A stretch of 64,000 bases of DNA from UTCFX2 sp963788145 (GCA_963788145.1 CAWBFQ010000006.1:620001-684000); one strand, 5' to 3'. Positions 33,839 to 43,239 are shown, counted from the stretch's first letter. Translations and numbers: made by a program. The notes: generated by a model not told the origin, from the letters alone.

Positions 33839-36337
33839 ATGTCGGAAAACAAACAGGCGACATTGCCGATTACCGGTATGACCTGCGCGAACTGTGTCGC
33901 AACAGTGGAGCGGAATCTTAAGAAGGTGAATGGTGTTCGAACCGCCTCGGTGAATTTGTCCTCTGAGCGCGCAACGATTGAATTTGACCCCACTCTGACG
34001 GGTTTGGATGACCTGATTCGACGGGTGGAGCGAGCCGGATATAGTGTAGCCACTGGCGAGGCGAACCTTTTGATCCAACGGTTGGGCGATGATAATGACG
34101 CCCGGCGACTTGAGAAAGCGTTGACGAGCCTGGACGGTGTGCTACATGCCCAAGTCAGCTTCGCCAGTGAAAGAGCACGCATTCAGTATATCCCGACGTT
34201 AGTCAGCCAGGCAGATTTACGTTCGGTAATCTCAAGCGTCGGGTTCAATGTCGTGCAGAGCGACGAAGAGACGGAAGATGCCGAGGCGGAAGCGCGCCAG
34301 GCAGAGATCGCTCAACAACGATATTATTTAACGGTTGGTTTGATCTTCACTATTCCCCTTTTTTTGTTTTCAATGGGGCGTGATTTAGGTTTGTATCCAC
34401 CAGCCATCGCAAATGCCTGGTGGGGAAACTGGCTGATGCTGCTGCTGGCGACCCCGGTGCAGTTCTATGTCGGTTGGCAGTATTATATCGGGGCCTATAA
34501 AGCCTTGCGTAATGGGTCGGCCAATATGGATGTGCTGATTGCTATGGGTTCCTCAGCTGCCTATTTTTATTCATTGGCGATCGTGCTGGTCTCTATCGGT
34601 AAGGATATACCTCATTCAGGGATGCAGATGGGCATCCAGTCTCAGCATGTTTATTTTGAAACAGCCGCAGTAATTATTACATTGATCAAGCTGGGGAAGT
34701 ATCTGGAAGCACGCGCCAAAGGCCGCACCAGTGAGGCGATCAAGAAATTGATGGGGCTGCAAGCCCGGACTGCCAGGATCATTCGATCTGGGCAGGAATT
34801 GGAAGTGCAGATAGACGAAGTGCAGGTAGGAGATCTGGTTGTTGTTCGCCCTGGTGAGAAAATCCCTGTGGATGGGGTTGTGGTTGAAGGGCACTCAGCC
34901 GTTGACGAGTCAATGCTAACTGGCGAATCTCTGCCTGTGGAAAAGCGACCAGGTGAGGCCGTGATCGGCGCGACCTTGAATAAGATGGGATTGCTTAAAT
35001 TCGAAGCCACCAAAGTGGGCAAACAGACCGTCCTGGCGCAGATTATCCGCTTGGTCGAAGATGCGCAAGGCAGCAAGGCTCCGATCCAAAAACTGGCAGA
35101 TCAGGTTTCGGCGATCTTTGTGCCGGTTGTGATTGGCGTGGCGCTGGTCACTTTCCTGGTTTGGTTCTTCTTGGTTCCAATTCCAGCCGGATCGCAGACT
35201 GGACCATTTACACGCGCCTTGATCCATATGGTTGCAGTGCTTGTGATCGCCTGTCCATGCGCAATGGGTCTGGCCACGCCGACCGCGGTGATGGTGGGGA
35301 CCGGGAGAGGGGCTGAGATGGGAGTATTGTTCAAATCAGGCGAGGCGCTTGAAAGAGCGGGTAAGGTCACCAGTGTGGTATTGGACAAGACTGGAACGAT
35401 CACAACTGGCCAGCCTCGTGTAACCAATATTGTTCTGGCAGAAGGGGTTGTAGATCAGAGCGAGGGTACCGCTTCAACCGAAAGTAGAAAATCTGAACTG
35501 CTGCGGCTGGCGGCATCCGCCGAAAAAGGGAGCGAGCACCCGCTTGGAGAGGCCATCCTTAAGCAGGCTGCGGATTTGGGCTTGACTTTGAGCGAACCGC
35601 AAGGTTTTCGGGCGCTGGTTGGATATGGTGTAGAAGCAGAGATCGATGGACGCCAGGTGCTGGTCGGCAACCAACGCATGGTGAACGAACGCGGGCTTTC
35701 TCTAAACGGTCTCCAGCCGGCTGTTGTGGAATTGCAGGCTGGCGCCAAAACCGTTATTTTGGTCAGCGTGGATGGATTGGTGCAAGGCGCAATCGGGATC
35801 GCGGATACAGTAAAAGAAGGATCACGTCAAGCGATTGATGATTTGCACGCAATGGGGCTTAAGGTGATCATGATCACTGGCGATAACAAGCAGACAGCCG
35901 CAGCAATCGCCAGCCAGGTCAAACTGGATACTGTCCTGGCTGAAGTACTACCAGGCGAAAAAGCAGTCCAGGTGCGGAAGCTGCAGGAAGCTGGCGAGGT
36001 CACGGCGATGGTGGGGGATGGAATTAATGATGCGCCTGCCCTGGCTCAGGCTGAGGTAGGGATCGCGATTGGCACTGGAACCGATGTGGCAATCGCAGCC
36101 GCCCCGGTTGTGTTAATTAGCGGCGACCTGGGCGGAGTAAGCCGGGCAATACGCCTGTCCCGGCAGACTGTGAAGACCATCAAGCAGAACTTGTTTTGGG
36201 CTTTCTTTTATAATATTGTTTTGATCCCAGCCGCAGCAGCCGGATTCCTGAATCCAATGCTGGCAGCCGGGGCGATGGCTTTTAGCAGCGTGTTTGTAGT
36301 CAGCAACAGCTTGCGCTTACGGCGGGCGAAGATCTGA
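33839..36337 (+). CDS. copA: P1B-type Cu(I)-exporting ATPase CopA
   Basis: Start chosen at ATG 33839 (GGAGATAAGG just before); a frame from 33743 would overlap copZ. The 832-residue protein has one standard HMA domain with MTCANC (Cys16/Cys19), a second HMA-like repeat (~residues 75-145) without the CxxC, eight membrane helices, the CPC ion site (472-474), MLTGES in the actuator domain, phosphorylation site DKTGT (Asp516), SEHPLG, and GDGINDAPAL. It pumps Cu(I) out of the cytoplasm. Controlled with csoR and copZ; the hairpin at 33773 may tune its level. Confidence 0.96.
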   Translation: MSENKQATLPITGMTCANCVATVERNLKKVNGVRTASVNLSSERATIEFDPTLTGLDDLIRRVERAGYSVATGEANLLIQRLGDDNDARRLEKALTSLDGVLHAQVSFASERARIQYIPTLVSQADLRSVISSVGFNVVQSDEETEDAEAEARQAEIAQQRYYLTVGLIFTIPLFLFSMGRDLGLYPPAIANAWWGNWLMLLLATPVQFYVGWQYYIGAYKALRNGSANMDVLIAMGSSAAYFYSLAIVLVSIGKDIPHSGMQMGIQSQHVYFETAAVIITLIKLGKYLEARAKGRTSEAIKKLMGLQARTARIIRSGQELEVQIDEVQVGDLVVVRPGEKIPVDGVVVEGHSAVDESMLTGESLPVEKRPGEAVIGATLNKMGLLKFEATKVGKQTVLAQIIRLVEDAQGSKAPIQKLADQVSAIFVPVVIGVALVTFLVWFFLVPIPAGSQTGPFTRALIHMVAVLVIACPCAMGLATPTAVMVGTGRGAEMGVLFKSGEALERAGKVTSVVLDKTGTITTGQPRVTNIVLAEGVVDQSEGTASTESRKSELLRLAASAEKGSEHPLGEAILKQAADLGLTLSEPQGFRALVGYGVEAEIDGRQVLVGNQRMVNERGLSLNGLQPAVVELQAGAKTVILVSVDGLVQGAIGIADTVKEGSRQAIDDLHAMGLKVIMITGDNKQTAAAIASQVKLDTVLAEVLPGEKAVQVRKLQEAGEVTAMVGDGINDAPALAQAEVGIAIGTGTDVAIAAAPVVLISGDLGGVSRAIRLSRQTVKTIKQNLFWAFFYNIVLIPAAAAGFLNPMLAAGAMAFSSVFVVSNSLRLRRAKI

Positions 36338-36469
36338 TTGGATTGGCGCTTTTGTTTTCAATGATAGGCTTTCCAATACTTCAGAGGTTTTCTTGTCGGT
36401 GAGTTTCCATAAACTGATGTCAAAACCCAGGAGCATAATGGCAGATCCTGTGAGGTAGGGCAGGTTCAT
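36317..36469 (-). CDS. Possible relic or small protein opposite the end of copA (50 residues)
   Basis: A minus-strand frame from ATG 36469 overlaps the last 21 bp of copA. It reads MNLPYLTGSAIMLLGFDISL and then a charged helix (KLTDKKTSEVLESL). The open frame extends upstream to about 36513 without a start. The composition looks protein-like, but I recognise no family and see no ribosome site. It may be the remains of a decayed gene. Confidence 0.2.
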   Translation of the reverse strand: MNLPYLTGSAIMLLGFDISLWKLTDKKTSEVLESLSLKTKAPIQSDLRPP

Positions 36470-36638
36470 TTGGACATCAAAGCATAAAGGGACTAATATG
36501 CCAGGGTTGCTCTAACCAAATCTTAATCCCCGTGAATTTAGAAGGCTATTGACCCATCCATTTTTTACGGGTATGCTTAACAGATTGGATCAGGTCATTG
36601 AAAGTAACATCTTGAGCGGTTGGCGCATCTAATATCCT
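36338..36638. other. Intergenic region between copA and the L,D-transpeptidase genes
   Basis: About 300 bp. Apart from the short minus-strand frame at 36317-36469 I see no gene, terminator or repeat. The region upstream of 36639 should hold the promoter for the two transpeptidases, but no convincing boxes stand out. Confidence 0.45.
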
Positions 36639-37787
36639 ATGGAACCGAATAAACATAGTGGTTTGATTAAGCCGAAAAAAGGTTCCGGTTCTTTAATTTC
36701 CCGGCGGGATTTCATTAAACTGGGATTATTTGGCTTTGGAAGTCTGTCTCTACGCCAGATTGGGGTTCCCTTGACATTACCGGAATTTCCTCCAACTGAG
36801 AGATTAGGCCGGGTGGCTGTGGGGATGGTGGAGCTAAAGATTCGCCCTGATCCAGACAGCCAAACCCTGGGAGTGCTTTACGAGGATGCGGTTGTTCCCT
36901 GGTTGCGAGAAATTGCAAGCCCCCGGCCCGTTTATATTTTTAATAATCAGCGCTGGGTAGAAACACCGGATGGCTTTATCTACGGCCCACATTTACAGCC
37001 GGTTTGGAACCATCTGAATGAACCGGTTAAAGATTTGCCGCCTTCTTCGCGCGGATCTGGAATGTGGGTGGAAGCGACAGTACCTTATGCGGAAGCGTCA
37101 TTGGTTCAAAAAGAGCCTTCTGCGAATTCCTGGGTAAAGGCGAAGTTAGAACAAGGGCTACCGATCAGGGTGTATTATGGACAGACGTTTTGGGTGGATC
37201 AGATCGAGATAAACGGCAATGGGCGGCCGCTCTATCGACTGAACCCTAATTATTACGGTGGTGTGGATATGCTCTGGGTGGAGGCGCAGGCTTTTCACCC
37301 GATCACAATGGATGATATCAAACCCATTTCGCCCGATATCGCTGATAAACACATCGTGGTTGATCTGTCCCATCAAACGCTTGCATGCTATGAGGGCGAT
37401 CAAGAAGTGTATTTCTGCCGCGTTTCAACCGGAGCCAAATATGATATGTACGGCAATCCGGTCGACAAATGGGCCACTCCGGTTGGAAAGCACCGCGTCA
37501 CTCGCAAATTTATCTCACTTCAAATGAGTGGTGGTACGACAGGGGCTGGTTACGATTTGCCAGGCATTGCCTGGACATCCATTTTTGCTACCGGCGGTGT
37601 GGCGATCCATTCCACTTTTTGGCACAACAACTATGGCGACCCGGTCTCGCATGGCTGTGTGAATTGTCAGCCGGAGGATGCTAAATGGATCTTTCGGTGG
37701 ACAACCCCTGAAGTAGTTTATGACCCAGGGATGTTGGATGTGACCGTTAGCGGGCAGGACAGCACAGGAGTGCAGGTTATTGAATGA
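36639..37787 (+). CDS. Tat-exported L,D-transpeptidase (YkuD domain)
   Basis: 382 residues. SRRDFIKLG (Arg22-Arg23) followed by a hydrophobic stretch is a twin-arginine signal. Residues ~60-240 contain an SH3-like region with repeated WVE motifs. The C-terminal YkuD domain has IHSTFWHNNYGDPVSHGCVN, the HX(n)SHGCxN signature with catalytic Cys. Such enzymes make 3-3 cross-links in peptidoglycan or attach proteins to it. Tat export implies folding before secretion. The next gene is a paralogue with the same layout. Confidence 0.9.
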   Translation: MEPNKHSGLIKPKKGSGSLISRRDFIKLGLFGFGSLSLRQIGVPLTLPEFPPTERLGRVAVGMVELKIRPDPDSQTLGVLYEDAVVPWLREIASPRPVYIFNNQRWVETPDGFIYGPHLQPVWNHLNEPVKDLPPSSRGSGMWVEATVPYAEASLVQKEPSANSWVKAKLEQGLPIRVYYGQTFWVDQIEINGNGRPLYRLNPNYYGGVDMLWVEAQAFHPITMDDIKPISPDIADKHIVVDLSHQTLACYEGDQEVYFCRVSTGAKYDMYGNPVDKWATPVGKHRVTRKFISLQMSGGTTGAGYDLPGIAWTSIFATGGVAIHSTFWHNNYGDPVSHGCVNCQPEDAKWIFRWTTPEVVYDPGMLDVTVSGQDSTGVQVIE

Positions 37788-38919
37788 CGAGGTAGAACAT
37801 GGTATCCATCGGGTAAGTAGCCGGGATACCCGGTTTCAGATAGGAATTTCCAGACGCCAGTTCTTGCAAACGGCTTTATTTTCATTTGGTGGGCTGACAT
37901 TGGGTTCGCGTTTGGATGGTCTGGTGGGAACAGCACAAAGATTAGCAGGTTTCCCTGCTGGCGAGCGGCTTGGTCGTGTATTTGGTGGGATGGTAGAAGT
38001 CAAATTGCGACCGGACGAAGACAGCCAAACCGTAACGACGCTATTCGATGATGCGATTGTGGTCTGGCTGCGCGAGGGTGTTGGCTCTCGACCTTTATGG
38101 AACGACCAGCGCTATGTGGAGACGCCTGAAGGTTACATCTACTCGGCTAATTTACAGCCTGTCCGAAATCAACCGAACCAGCCCATGCAGAGTATCCCAA
38201 ACTCAAGCGGGATGTGGGTGGAAGTGAGCGTTCCCTATGTGGATATCGTGGTGGCGAACCCCCCCGGGCGCTCCCCCTGGCTGAAAAATACAGCCACGCC
38301 CCGTCTTTATTTCAGTCAGGTGATGTGGGTAGATCAAATCAAAACGGATGAACAGGGCCAGACTTGGTATCGGGTGAGCGACCGATATGGTAGTTTTGGC
38401 GATTTCTTTTGGGGGATAGCCGAAGCTTTCAGGCCTGTCGAGGCGGAAGAACTTTCTCCCATTCGTCCAGAGGTGGAGGATAAGCTGGTGGTTGTCAATC
38501 TAATCGACCAGTCGCTTTCGTGCCTGGAAGGAAACCAGGAGGTCTATTACTGCCGGGTATCCACCGGGCCAAAGGTAGAGAGCGCTGCGAAGCCGGCCGG
38601 GGTTTGGGCTACGCCTCCGGGCAAGCATACCATCTGGCGTAAATTAATTTCGGTTCATATGACCGGCGGCACCACTGGCGGTGGGTACGACTTGGCGGGA
38701 ATCGGCTGGACGACTCTTTTTGCCAGCAAAGGGATGGCAATTCACTCCACTTTCTGGCATAACAGTTTTGGCGCGCCTCGGTCGCATGGCTGTGTCAACT
38801 GCAAACCGGAAGATGCCCTATGGATATTCCGATGGACGCTGCCAGTGGTCCCGCCTGAGCCGGGCGACATCACTTTATCCGGACAAGGCAGCACAAAAGT
38901 ATTGGTACGCGAATCTTAG
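37780..38919 (+). CDS. Tat-exported L,D-transpeptidase, tandem paralogue
   Basis: 379 residues, starting at TTG 37780 (overlap of 8 nt with the previous gene; CAGGAG 9 nt upstream; no other start before the signal). It has SRRQFLQTA as Tat motif, the same SH3-like middle (WVE repeats) and IHSTFWHNSFGAPRSHGCVN with the catalytic Cys. Similarity to its neighbour runs along the whole length, so the pair arose by tandem duplication. It differs in the middle domain and C-terminus (no VQVIE end), which may mean different substrates. Confidence 0.88.
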   Translation: MNDEVEHGIHRVSSRDTRFQIGISRRQFLQTALFSFGGLTLGSRLDGLVGTAQRLAGFPAGERLGRVFGGMVEVKLRPDEDSQTVTTLFDDAIVVWLREGVGSRPLWNDQRYVETPEGYIYSANLQPVRNQPNQPMQSIPNSSGMWVEVSVPYVDIVVANPPGRSPWLKNTATPRLYFSQVMWVDQIKTDEQGQTWYRVSDRYGSFGDFFWGIAEAFRPVEAEELSPIRPEVEDKLVVVNLIDQSLSCLEGNQEVYYCRVSTGPKVESAAKPAGVWATPPGKHTIWRKLISVHMTGGTTGGGYDLAGIGWTTLFASKGMAIHSTFWHNSFGAPRSHGCVNCKPEDALWIFRWTLPVVPPEPGDITLSGQGSTKVLVRES

Positions 38920-38982
38920 GTTGGGATCCCCAACCCCTGCAAAAAGCAAAATTACGAAATCGGTTTCGCAAGGAGATATCAA

Positions 38983-39909
38983 ATGGAATTTGCAAATATA
39001 GGTATTGGTCTGGCATTTCTGGCGGGGATTGCGTCTTTTTTATCGCCATGCGTTTTTTCATTGGTTCCGGCATATGTGGGCTATCTGGGTGGGCGTTCTG
39101 TCGCCTCCTCTCGAGGTGGTAAAACCGATCCGTGGGTAGCCTTCAGTCATGGTCTGTTATTTGTATTAGGATTCAGCACAGTGTTCATCACCTTGGGCGT
39201 AGCGACTTCTGCAATAGGCGGTCTGCTCTACGACGCGCGCAACTGGTTGGCGAAGATTGGTGGAATTGTGGTGATCATCTTTGGCATTCATATGACCGGG
39301 TTGATCCGCATCCCCTTTCTTGAGTATGATCTACGAGCGCAGAATGCGCCAGACCGCAAACGCGGTTTTGTAGCTTCTTTTTTGATGGGCGTCTTTTTTT
39401 CGGCTGGTTGGTCTCCGTGCGTAGGTCCGGTGTTGGGGGCAATTTTGACCCTTGCGCTAAATGAAGGATCGATTTCGCAAGGCGTAATCCTTTTATCCGC
39501 CTATTCCGCTGGATTGGCAATCCCATTCCTGATCGCCTCATTACAGATTGGCCTGGTTACAACAGTGCTGCGCAAGTATGGGAAATTAATGCATTATGTT
39601 GAAGTAGGTATGGGCGTTCTATTGATTCTGGTCGGAATCTTGCTGCTCTCAGGACAAATGCAGCAAATGGCTCGCCTGGGATCATTCTTCGATTACTATA
39701 ATGAGTTAGCCTTGGGACGGCTGCTACTGATCGGCCTGGCGGCGTTGGTTTTGCTGGGGCTGTTACCGGGATTTCTTGCCCAGCGTAAGGGGCATAACTT
39801 CTTTTCATGGTGGATCTTCGGAGCGGCATTGTTCCCTGTCGTGCTGCCTTTGGCGCTGATGCTGGATGACAAAAAATTGGTTTCGAGTATTCCTGACGAA
39901 GAAGCTTAG
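38983..39909 (+). CDS. ccdA: CcdA-type cytochrome c biogenesis/thiol-disulfide transport protein
   Basis: 308 residues. FLSPCVFSLVPAY and WSPCVGPVLG are the two halves of the CcdA/DsbD transmembrane domain, each with a redox Cys next to Pro. Six helices are standard; a further pair near the C-terminus follows. CcdA passes electrons from cytoplasmic thioredoxin to thioredoxins outside the membrane. The TlpA-like gene at 39997, 87 bp downstream, is its likely partner. Confidence 0.92.
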   Translation: MEFANIGIGLAFLAGIASFLSPCVFSLVPAYVGYLGGRSVASSRGGKTDPWVAFSHGLLFVLGFSTVFITLGVATSAIGGLLYDARNWLAKIGGIVVIIFGIHMTGLIRIPFLEYDLRAQNAPDRKRGFVASFLMGVFFSAGWSPCVGPVLGAILTLALNEGSISQGVILLSAYSAGLAIPFLIASLQIGLVTTVLRKYGKLMHYVEVGMGVLLILVGILLLSGQMQQMARLGSFFDYYNELALGRLLLIGLAALVLLGLLPGFLAQRKGHNFFSWWIFGAALFPVVLPLALMLDDKKLVSSIPDEEA

Positions 39910-39996
39910 AAAGCCCATTGAAATATTGCCAGAAATATTGAAACCACCATTTGTTGATGAATTATATCGAGCGAGTGAAATCGCAGGGAGATCAAA

Positions 39997-40578
39997 TTGG
40001 CAGATAAAAAAAACTCCAAACAGAAAAACTTGCTGATTGTGGTAGCAGGTTTATGGATTGGGATTTTACTGGGTGTAGTTGTGATCGTCGGTTTGGTGCT
40101 GACCGGGAAAATTTCCCTGGATGGAAGCGCTGAACAAGAGTACGCTCCCTTAGCAAAGCTGGAAAGCGGTTCCTTGGCGAATGATTTTGAACTAGAAACG
40201 CTGGATGGCGGGCATTTGCGTCTTTCGGATCTGCGTGGTCAGGTGGTAGTGGTGAATTTCTGGGCGACCTGGTGCGTCCCATGCGTTGAGGAAATGCCAA
40301 TGTTTCAGTCGTATTCAGAGCGTTACCCGCAATTTACCTTACTGGGCATTGCTCAGCAAGAAAGCGCAGAGAAGGTGACTCCCTATGTTGAGCGGATGGG
40401 AATTACCTATCCTGTGCTCTTGGATCTGAATGCGAAAGTCACCGAATCCTACAAGGTCTTTATGCTGCCGACAACGATCTTCGTTGATCCAGAGGGGGTG
40501 ATTCGCTACCGCCATTATGGGATTATGTCGCAGGATCAATTTACGCATTACCTGAGTACATTGGGGGCGATTGAATGA
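39997..40578 (+). CDS. TlpA/ResA-like membrane-anchored thioredoxin
   Basis: 193 residues starting at TTG with GGGAG upstream. One N-terminal helix, then a redoxin domain: VVVNFWATWCVPCVEEMP (CVPC site) and a MLPTTIFVDPEG cis-Pro loop. It likely takes electrons from the CcdA protein just upstream and reduces disulfides of secreted proteins, for example heme-binding CxxCH motifs. The stop overlaps the next gene as ATGA. Confidence 0.92.
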   Translation: MADKKNSKQKNLLIVVAGLWIGILLGVVVIVGLVLTGKISLDGSAEQEYAPLAKLESGSLANDFELETLDGGHLRLSDLRGQVVVVNFWATWCVPCVEEMPMFQSYSERYPQFTLLGIAQQESAEKVTPYVERMGITYPVLLDLNAKVTESYKVFMLPTTIFVDPEGVIRYRHYGIMSQDQFTHYLSTLGAIE

Positions 40579-41582
40579 TGGGTGATCACAAGTTAACGGT
40601 CATCCTTTATAGTCGGAAAGAGTGTCACCTGTGTGATGATGTTTTGAAAGAACTGGAGGAACTGCAGCCCGAGATCCCACATGAATTGGTCGTCATCGAT
40701 ATCGATAGTGAACCAAAATTGAAAAAAGATTACGGGCTGGAGATACCGGTCGTTGTGGTGGGGCCATTCAAGCTCAAGGCGCCGTTTAGCGCCCAAGAGT
40801 TGCGGGTTACTTTAGCCGCAGCGCGAGATCGTGAGCGCCACATCGAGATGGTTGAGGCTTCCCCTAAATTGCAGCAGCTGCGCGAGCAGGCTTCCTGGAA
40901 TCGGTCGGATGCATTTTCTTACTGGTTTTCCAGGCACTATATGTTGATCTTCAACCTGGTGGTGGTGTTTTACCTTGGTGGAGCCTTCCTAGCGCCAGTC
41001 TTGATGAAAGCTGGCTGGGAAACCCCCGCGAACTGGATTTATAAAGGTTACAGTCTGGTCTGTCACCAGCTCGGTTTTCGCTCCTTTTATCTTTTTGGTG
41101 AACAGTTGGTCTACCCGCGGGCAGAAGTGCATATAACGGGTTTAAGCACTTTCAACCAGGCGACCGGGATGAGTGAAGGTTCGACGGCGTCTGAACTATT
41201 CAAGGCGCGCTCGTACGTAGGCAATGAACGGGTCGGGTATAAAATTGCACTGTGCCAGCGGGATGTGATGATCTATTTTGGCATCCTGCTCTTTGGTTTG
41301 CTTTTTTCACTCTCAGGCTACCGCATTCCACCCTTACCCTGGTTTATCTGGATTGTGATCGGTTGTATTCCCATTGCAGTGGATGGTTTCAGCCAGCTTT
41401 TCAGCCAGCCGCCGCTTTCGTTTCTTCCTCTGCGAGAAAGCACACCTTTTCTGCGTTCGCTAACCGGCTTTTTATTCGGTTTCACAACCGCCTGGTTTGG
41501 ATACCCGGTTGCTGAGGAGTCGATGGTTGAAACCCGCAAGATTTTTCAAGAAAAGCTGAAGCGATTTCGCCAGCGGTCATAG
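40575..41582 (+). CDS. Glutaredoxin-like domain fused to a DUF2085 membrane domain
   Basis: 335 residues with two parts. Residues 7-90 form a glutaredoxin/DUF836-like fold with YSRKECHLCDD (Cys17-x-x-Cys20) and an IPVVVVG cis-Pro strand. Residues ~115-320 are a DUF2085 domain: four or so helices with VCHQLGFRSFYLFGEQ and ALCQRDVMIYFG, the Cys-containing signatures of that family. DUF2085 has no known function. Coupling by ATGA to the TlpA gene places it in the extracytoplasmic redox operon. The fusion suggests the membrane part handles thiols or a metal. Confidence 0.85.
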   Translation: MMGDHKLTVILYSRKECHLCDDVLKELEELQPEIPHELVVIDIDSEPKLKKDYGLEIPVVVVGPFKLKAPFSAQELRVTLAAARDRERHIEMVEASPKLQQLREQASWNRSDAFSYWFSRHYMLIFNLVVVFYLGGAFLAPVLMKAGWETPANWIYKGYSLVCHQLGFRSFYLFGEQLVYPRAEVHITGLSTFNQATGMSEGSTASELFKARSYVGNERVGYKIALCQRDVMIYFGILLFGLLFSLSGYRIPPLPWFIWIVIGCIPIAVDGFSQLFSQPPLSFLPLRESTPFLRSLTGFLFGFTTAWFGYPVAEESMVETRKIFQEKLKRFRQRS

Positions 41583-41593
41583 AGAAACCGGAT

Positions 41594-42403
41594 ATGCCTT
41601 TGCGACAAATACGGCTAACTGAAGGCGATGAAATTCGCTATCACACTTTTAAGTCCTTCGACCAGGAGGGCATCCTGCATGGCTCCATTAGCCGCAGCGG
41701 CGGTGTAAGCCCGAGCCCGTGGCATTCATTAAACCTTGGTGCAACGGTGGGAGACGAGCCTGAGAGAGTTCAAGAGAACCGGCGACGAGTTTTTCAGGCT
41801 TTTGGACGCCCAATTGAGAGCCTGTATGATGTTTGGCAAATTCATGGCACCGAAGTAGTTTGCACGGATGCGCCGCGCCCACTCAATCAACCCCATCTGA
41901 AAGCCGACGCAATCTTGACGGATGTAGTTGGAGTGACTTTGTTCATGCGTTTCGCGGATTGTGTCCCGATTTTCCTCTTTGATCCTACCCGCCGGGTGGT
42001 GGGGTTGGTACATGCTGGTTGGCAAGGCACTGTTGATCAGACCGTTATGCACGCTATTCAGGCCATGGTGCGATGTTATCGCTGCTCTCCAGCCGATATC
42101 CTGGCTGGTATTGGCCCTTCGATCGGGCCGCATCACTATGAAGTTGGCCCCGAAGTCGTTGCAATGGTCAACCAGACATTTGGACCGGATGCCTGCCGGC
42201 TTTTAGAAAGCCGAAATGGAACTGGTGGGGAATATGGGGTACAATTTGATCTGTGGAATGCGAATCGGCTGATCCTGGAAAAGGCCGGTGTTCGTAATAT
42301 AGAAATCTCGGAGATCTGTACCGCTTGCCATCCGGAGGATTGGTATTCCCACCGGGCTGAAAAAGGGCGGACAGGCCGTTTTGGAGCAATCATCGGCTTG
42401 TAG
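41594..42403 (+). CDS. pgeF: YfiH/PgeF-family multicopper-like purine nucleosidase
   Basis: 269 residues. The family signatures are FADCVPIFL (Cys), GLVHAGWQGTVDQ (His) and ICTACHPEDWYSHRAEKGRTGR near the C-terminus (Cys and His), all metal-site residues. Family members act on purine nucleosides; in E. coli PgeF also edits mistaken L-Ser in peptidoglycan precursors. The name laccase-domain protein is historical. It starts a cluster with yggS, yggT and DUF167 homologues, as in many bacteria. Confidence 0.9.
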   Translation: MPLRQIRLTEGDEIRYHTFKSFDQEGILHGSISRSGGVSPSPWHSLNLGATVGDEPERVQENRRRVFQAFGRPIESLYDVWQIHGTEVVCTDAPRPLNQPHLKADAILTDVVGVTLFMRFADCVPIFLFDPTRRVVGLVHAGWQGTVDQTVMHAIQAMVRCYRCSPADILAGIGPSIGPHHYEVGPEVVAMVNQTFGPDACRLLESRNGTGGEYGVQFDLWNANRLILEKAGVRNIEISEICTACHPEDWYSHRAEKGRTGRFGAIIGL

Positions 42404-42405
42404 CT

Positions 42406-43221
42406 ATGGACCATAAAGCGATTGGATTGAACCGCCAACAATCGGGTGAAATTACTGCTCAACAGATTCGCGAGAATTATCTTAGGGTGGTTGAGCAAAT
42501 TAAAGAATCGGCAATCCTGGTTGGGCGGGATCCCTCTTCGGTCCGCGTTGTGGTTGTGACGAAAGGTCACCCGCTTGAATCGATTCTGGCAGCTATTGAT
42601 GCCGGGATCCGCATCTTTGGTGAAAATTACGCTGACGAAGCAGCCGCAAAAATTCTGGCCATCGGCGCACAGGGAACATCAAAAGGTCAACTTCTACATC
42701 AATTCAGAGTATCGCCTGGATTAGAATGGCACATGATCGGGCATGTGCAAAGCCGCAAAGCCGCGCTGATTGTTGAGCATTTTGATTGGCTGCATTCATT
42801 AGATAGCCTGAAGCTGGCCGAGAGACTAAACCGGTTTGCCGGGCAATCTGTGCGCCGCTTACCGGTGCTTCTTGAATGTAACGTCAGCGGCGAAAAGTCA
42901 AAGTTCGGTTGGCCGGCCTGGCAAGAAGATCATTGGTCTGACCTGGAAAACGACGTGGAGACGCTTTTGGGTTTGCCGCATCTGGAGGTGCGTGGCTTGA
43001 TGACAATGGCGCCGTTCTTTGATGAATTGGAAGCGGCGCGCCCTTTCTTTCAGAGATTACGCCGGTTAAGAGACTACCTATCCACTCGTTTTCCCCAGAC
43101 AGACTGGCGCGAACTCTCGATGGGGATGAGTGCTGATTTTAATGTCGCCGTCCAGGAGCAGGCCACAATTGTTCGGGTGGGTACAGCCATTATGGGCGCC
43201 CGACCTAGAAGACAAAGTTGA
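42406..43221 (+). CDS. YggS-family PLP-binding homeostasis protein (PLPBP)
   Basis: 271 residues, somewhat longer than E. coli YggS (234). VVVVTKGHP carries the PLP-binding Lys, and FGENYADEAAAKI, then WHMIGHVQSRKAALIV match the TIM-barrel landmarks. It has no known enzyme activity and buffers PLP. The gene is 2 bp after pgeF and shares its operon. Confidence 0.92.
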   Translation: MDHKAIGLNRQQSGEITAQQIRENYLRVVEQIKESAILVGRDPSSVRVVVVTKGHPLESILAAIDAGIRIFGENYADEAAAKILAIGAQGTSKGQLLHQFRVSPGLEWHMIGHVQSRKAALIVEHFDWLHSLDSLKLAERLNRFAGQSVRRLPVLLECNVSGEKSKFGWPAWQEDHWSDLENDVETLLGLPHLEVRGLMTMAPFFDELEAARPFFQRLRRLRDYLSTRFPQTDWRELSMGMSADFNVAVQEQATIVRVGTAIMGARPRRQS

Positions 43222-43239
43222 TGCAGATACGAGGAACAC

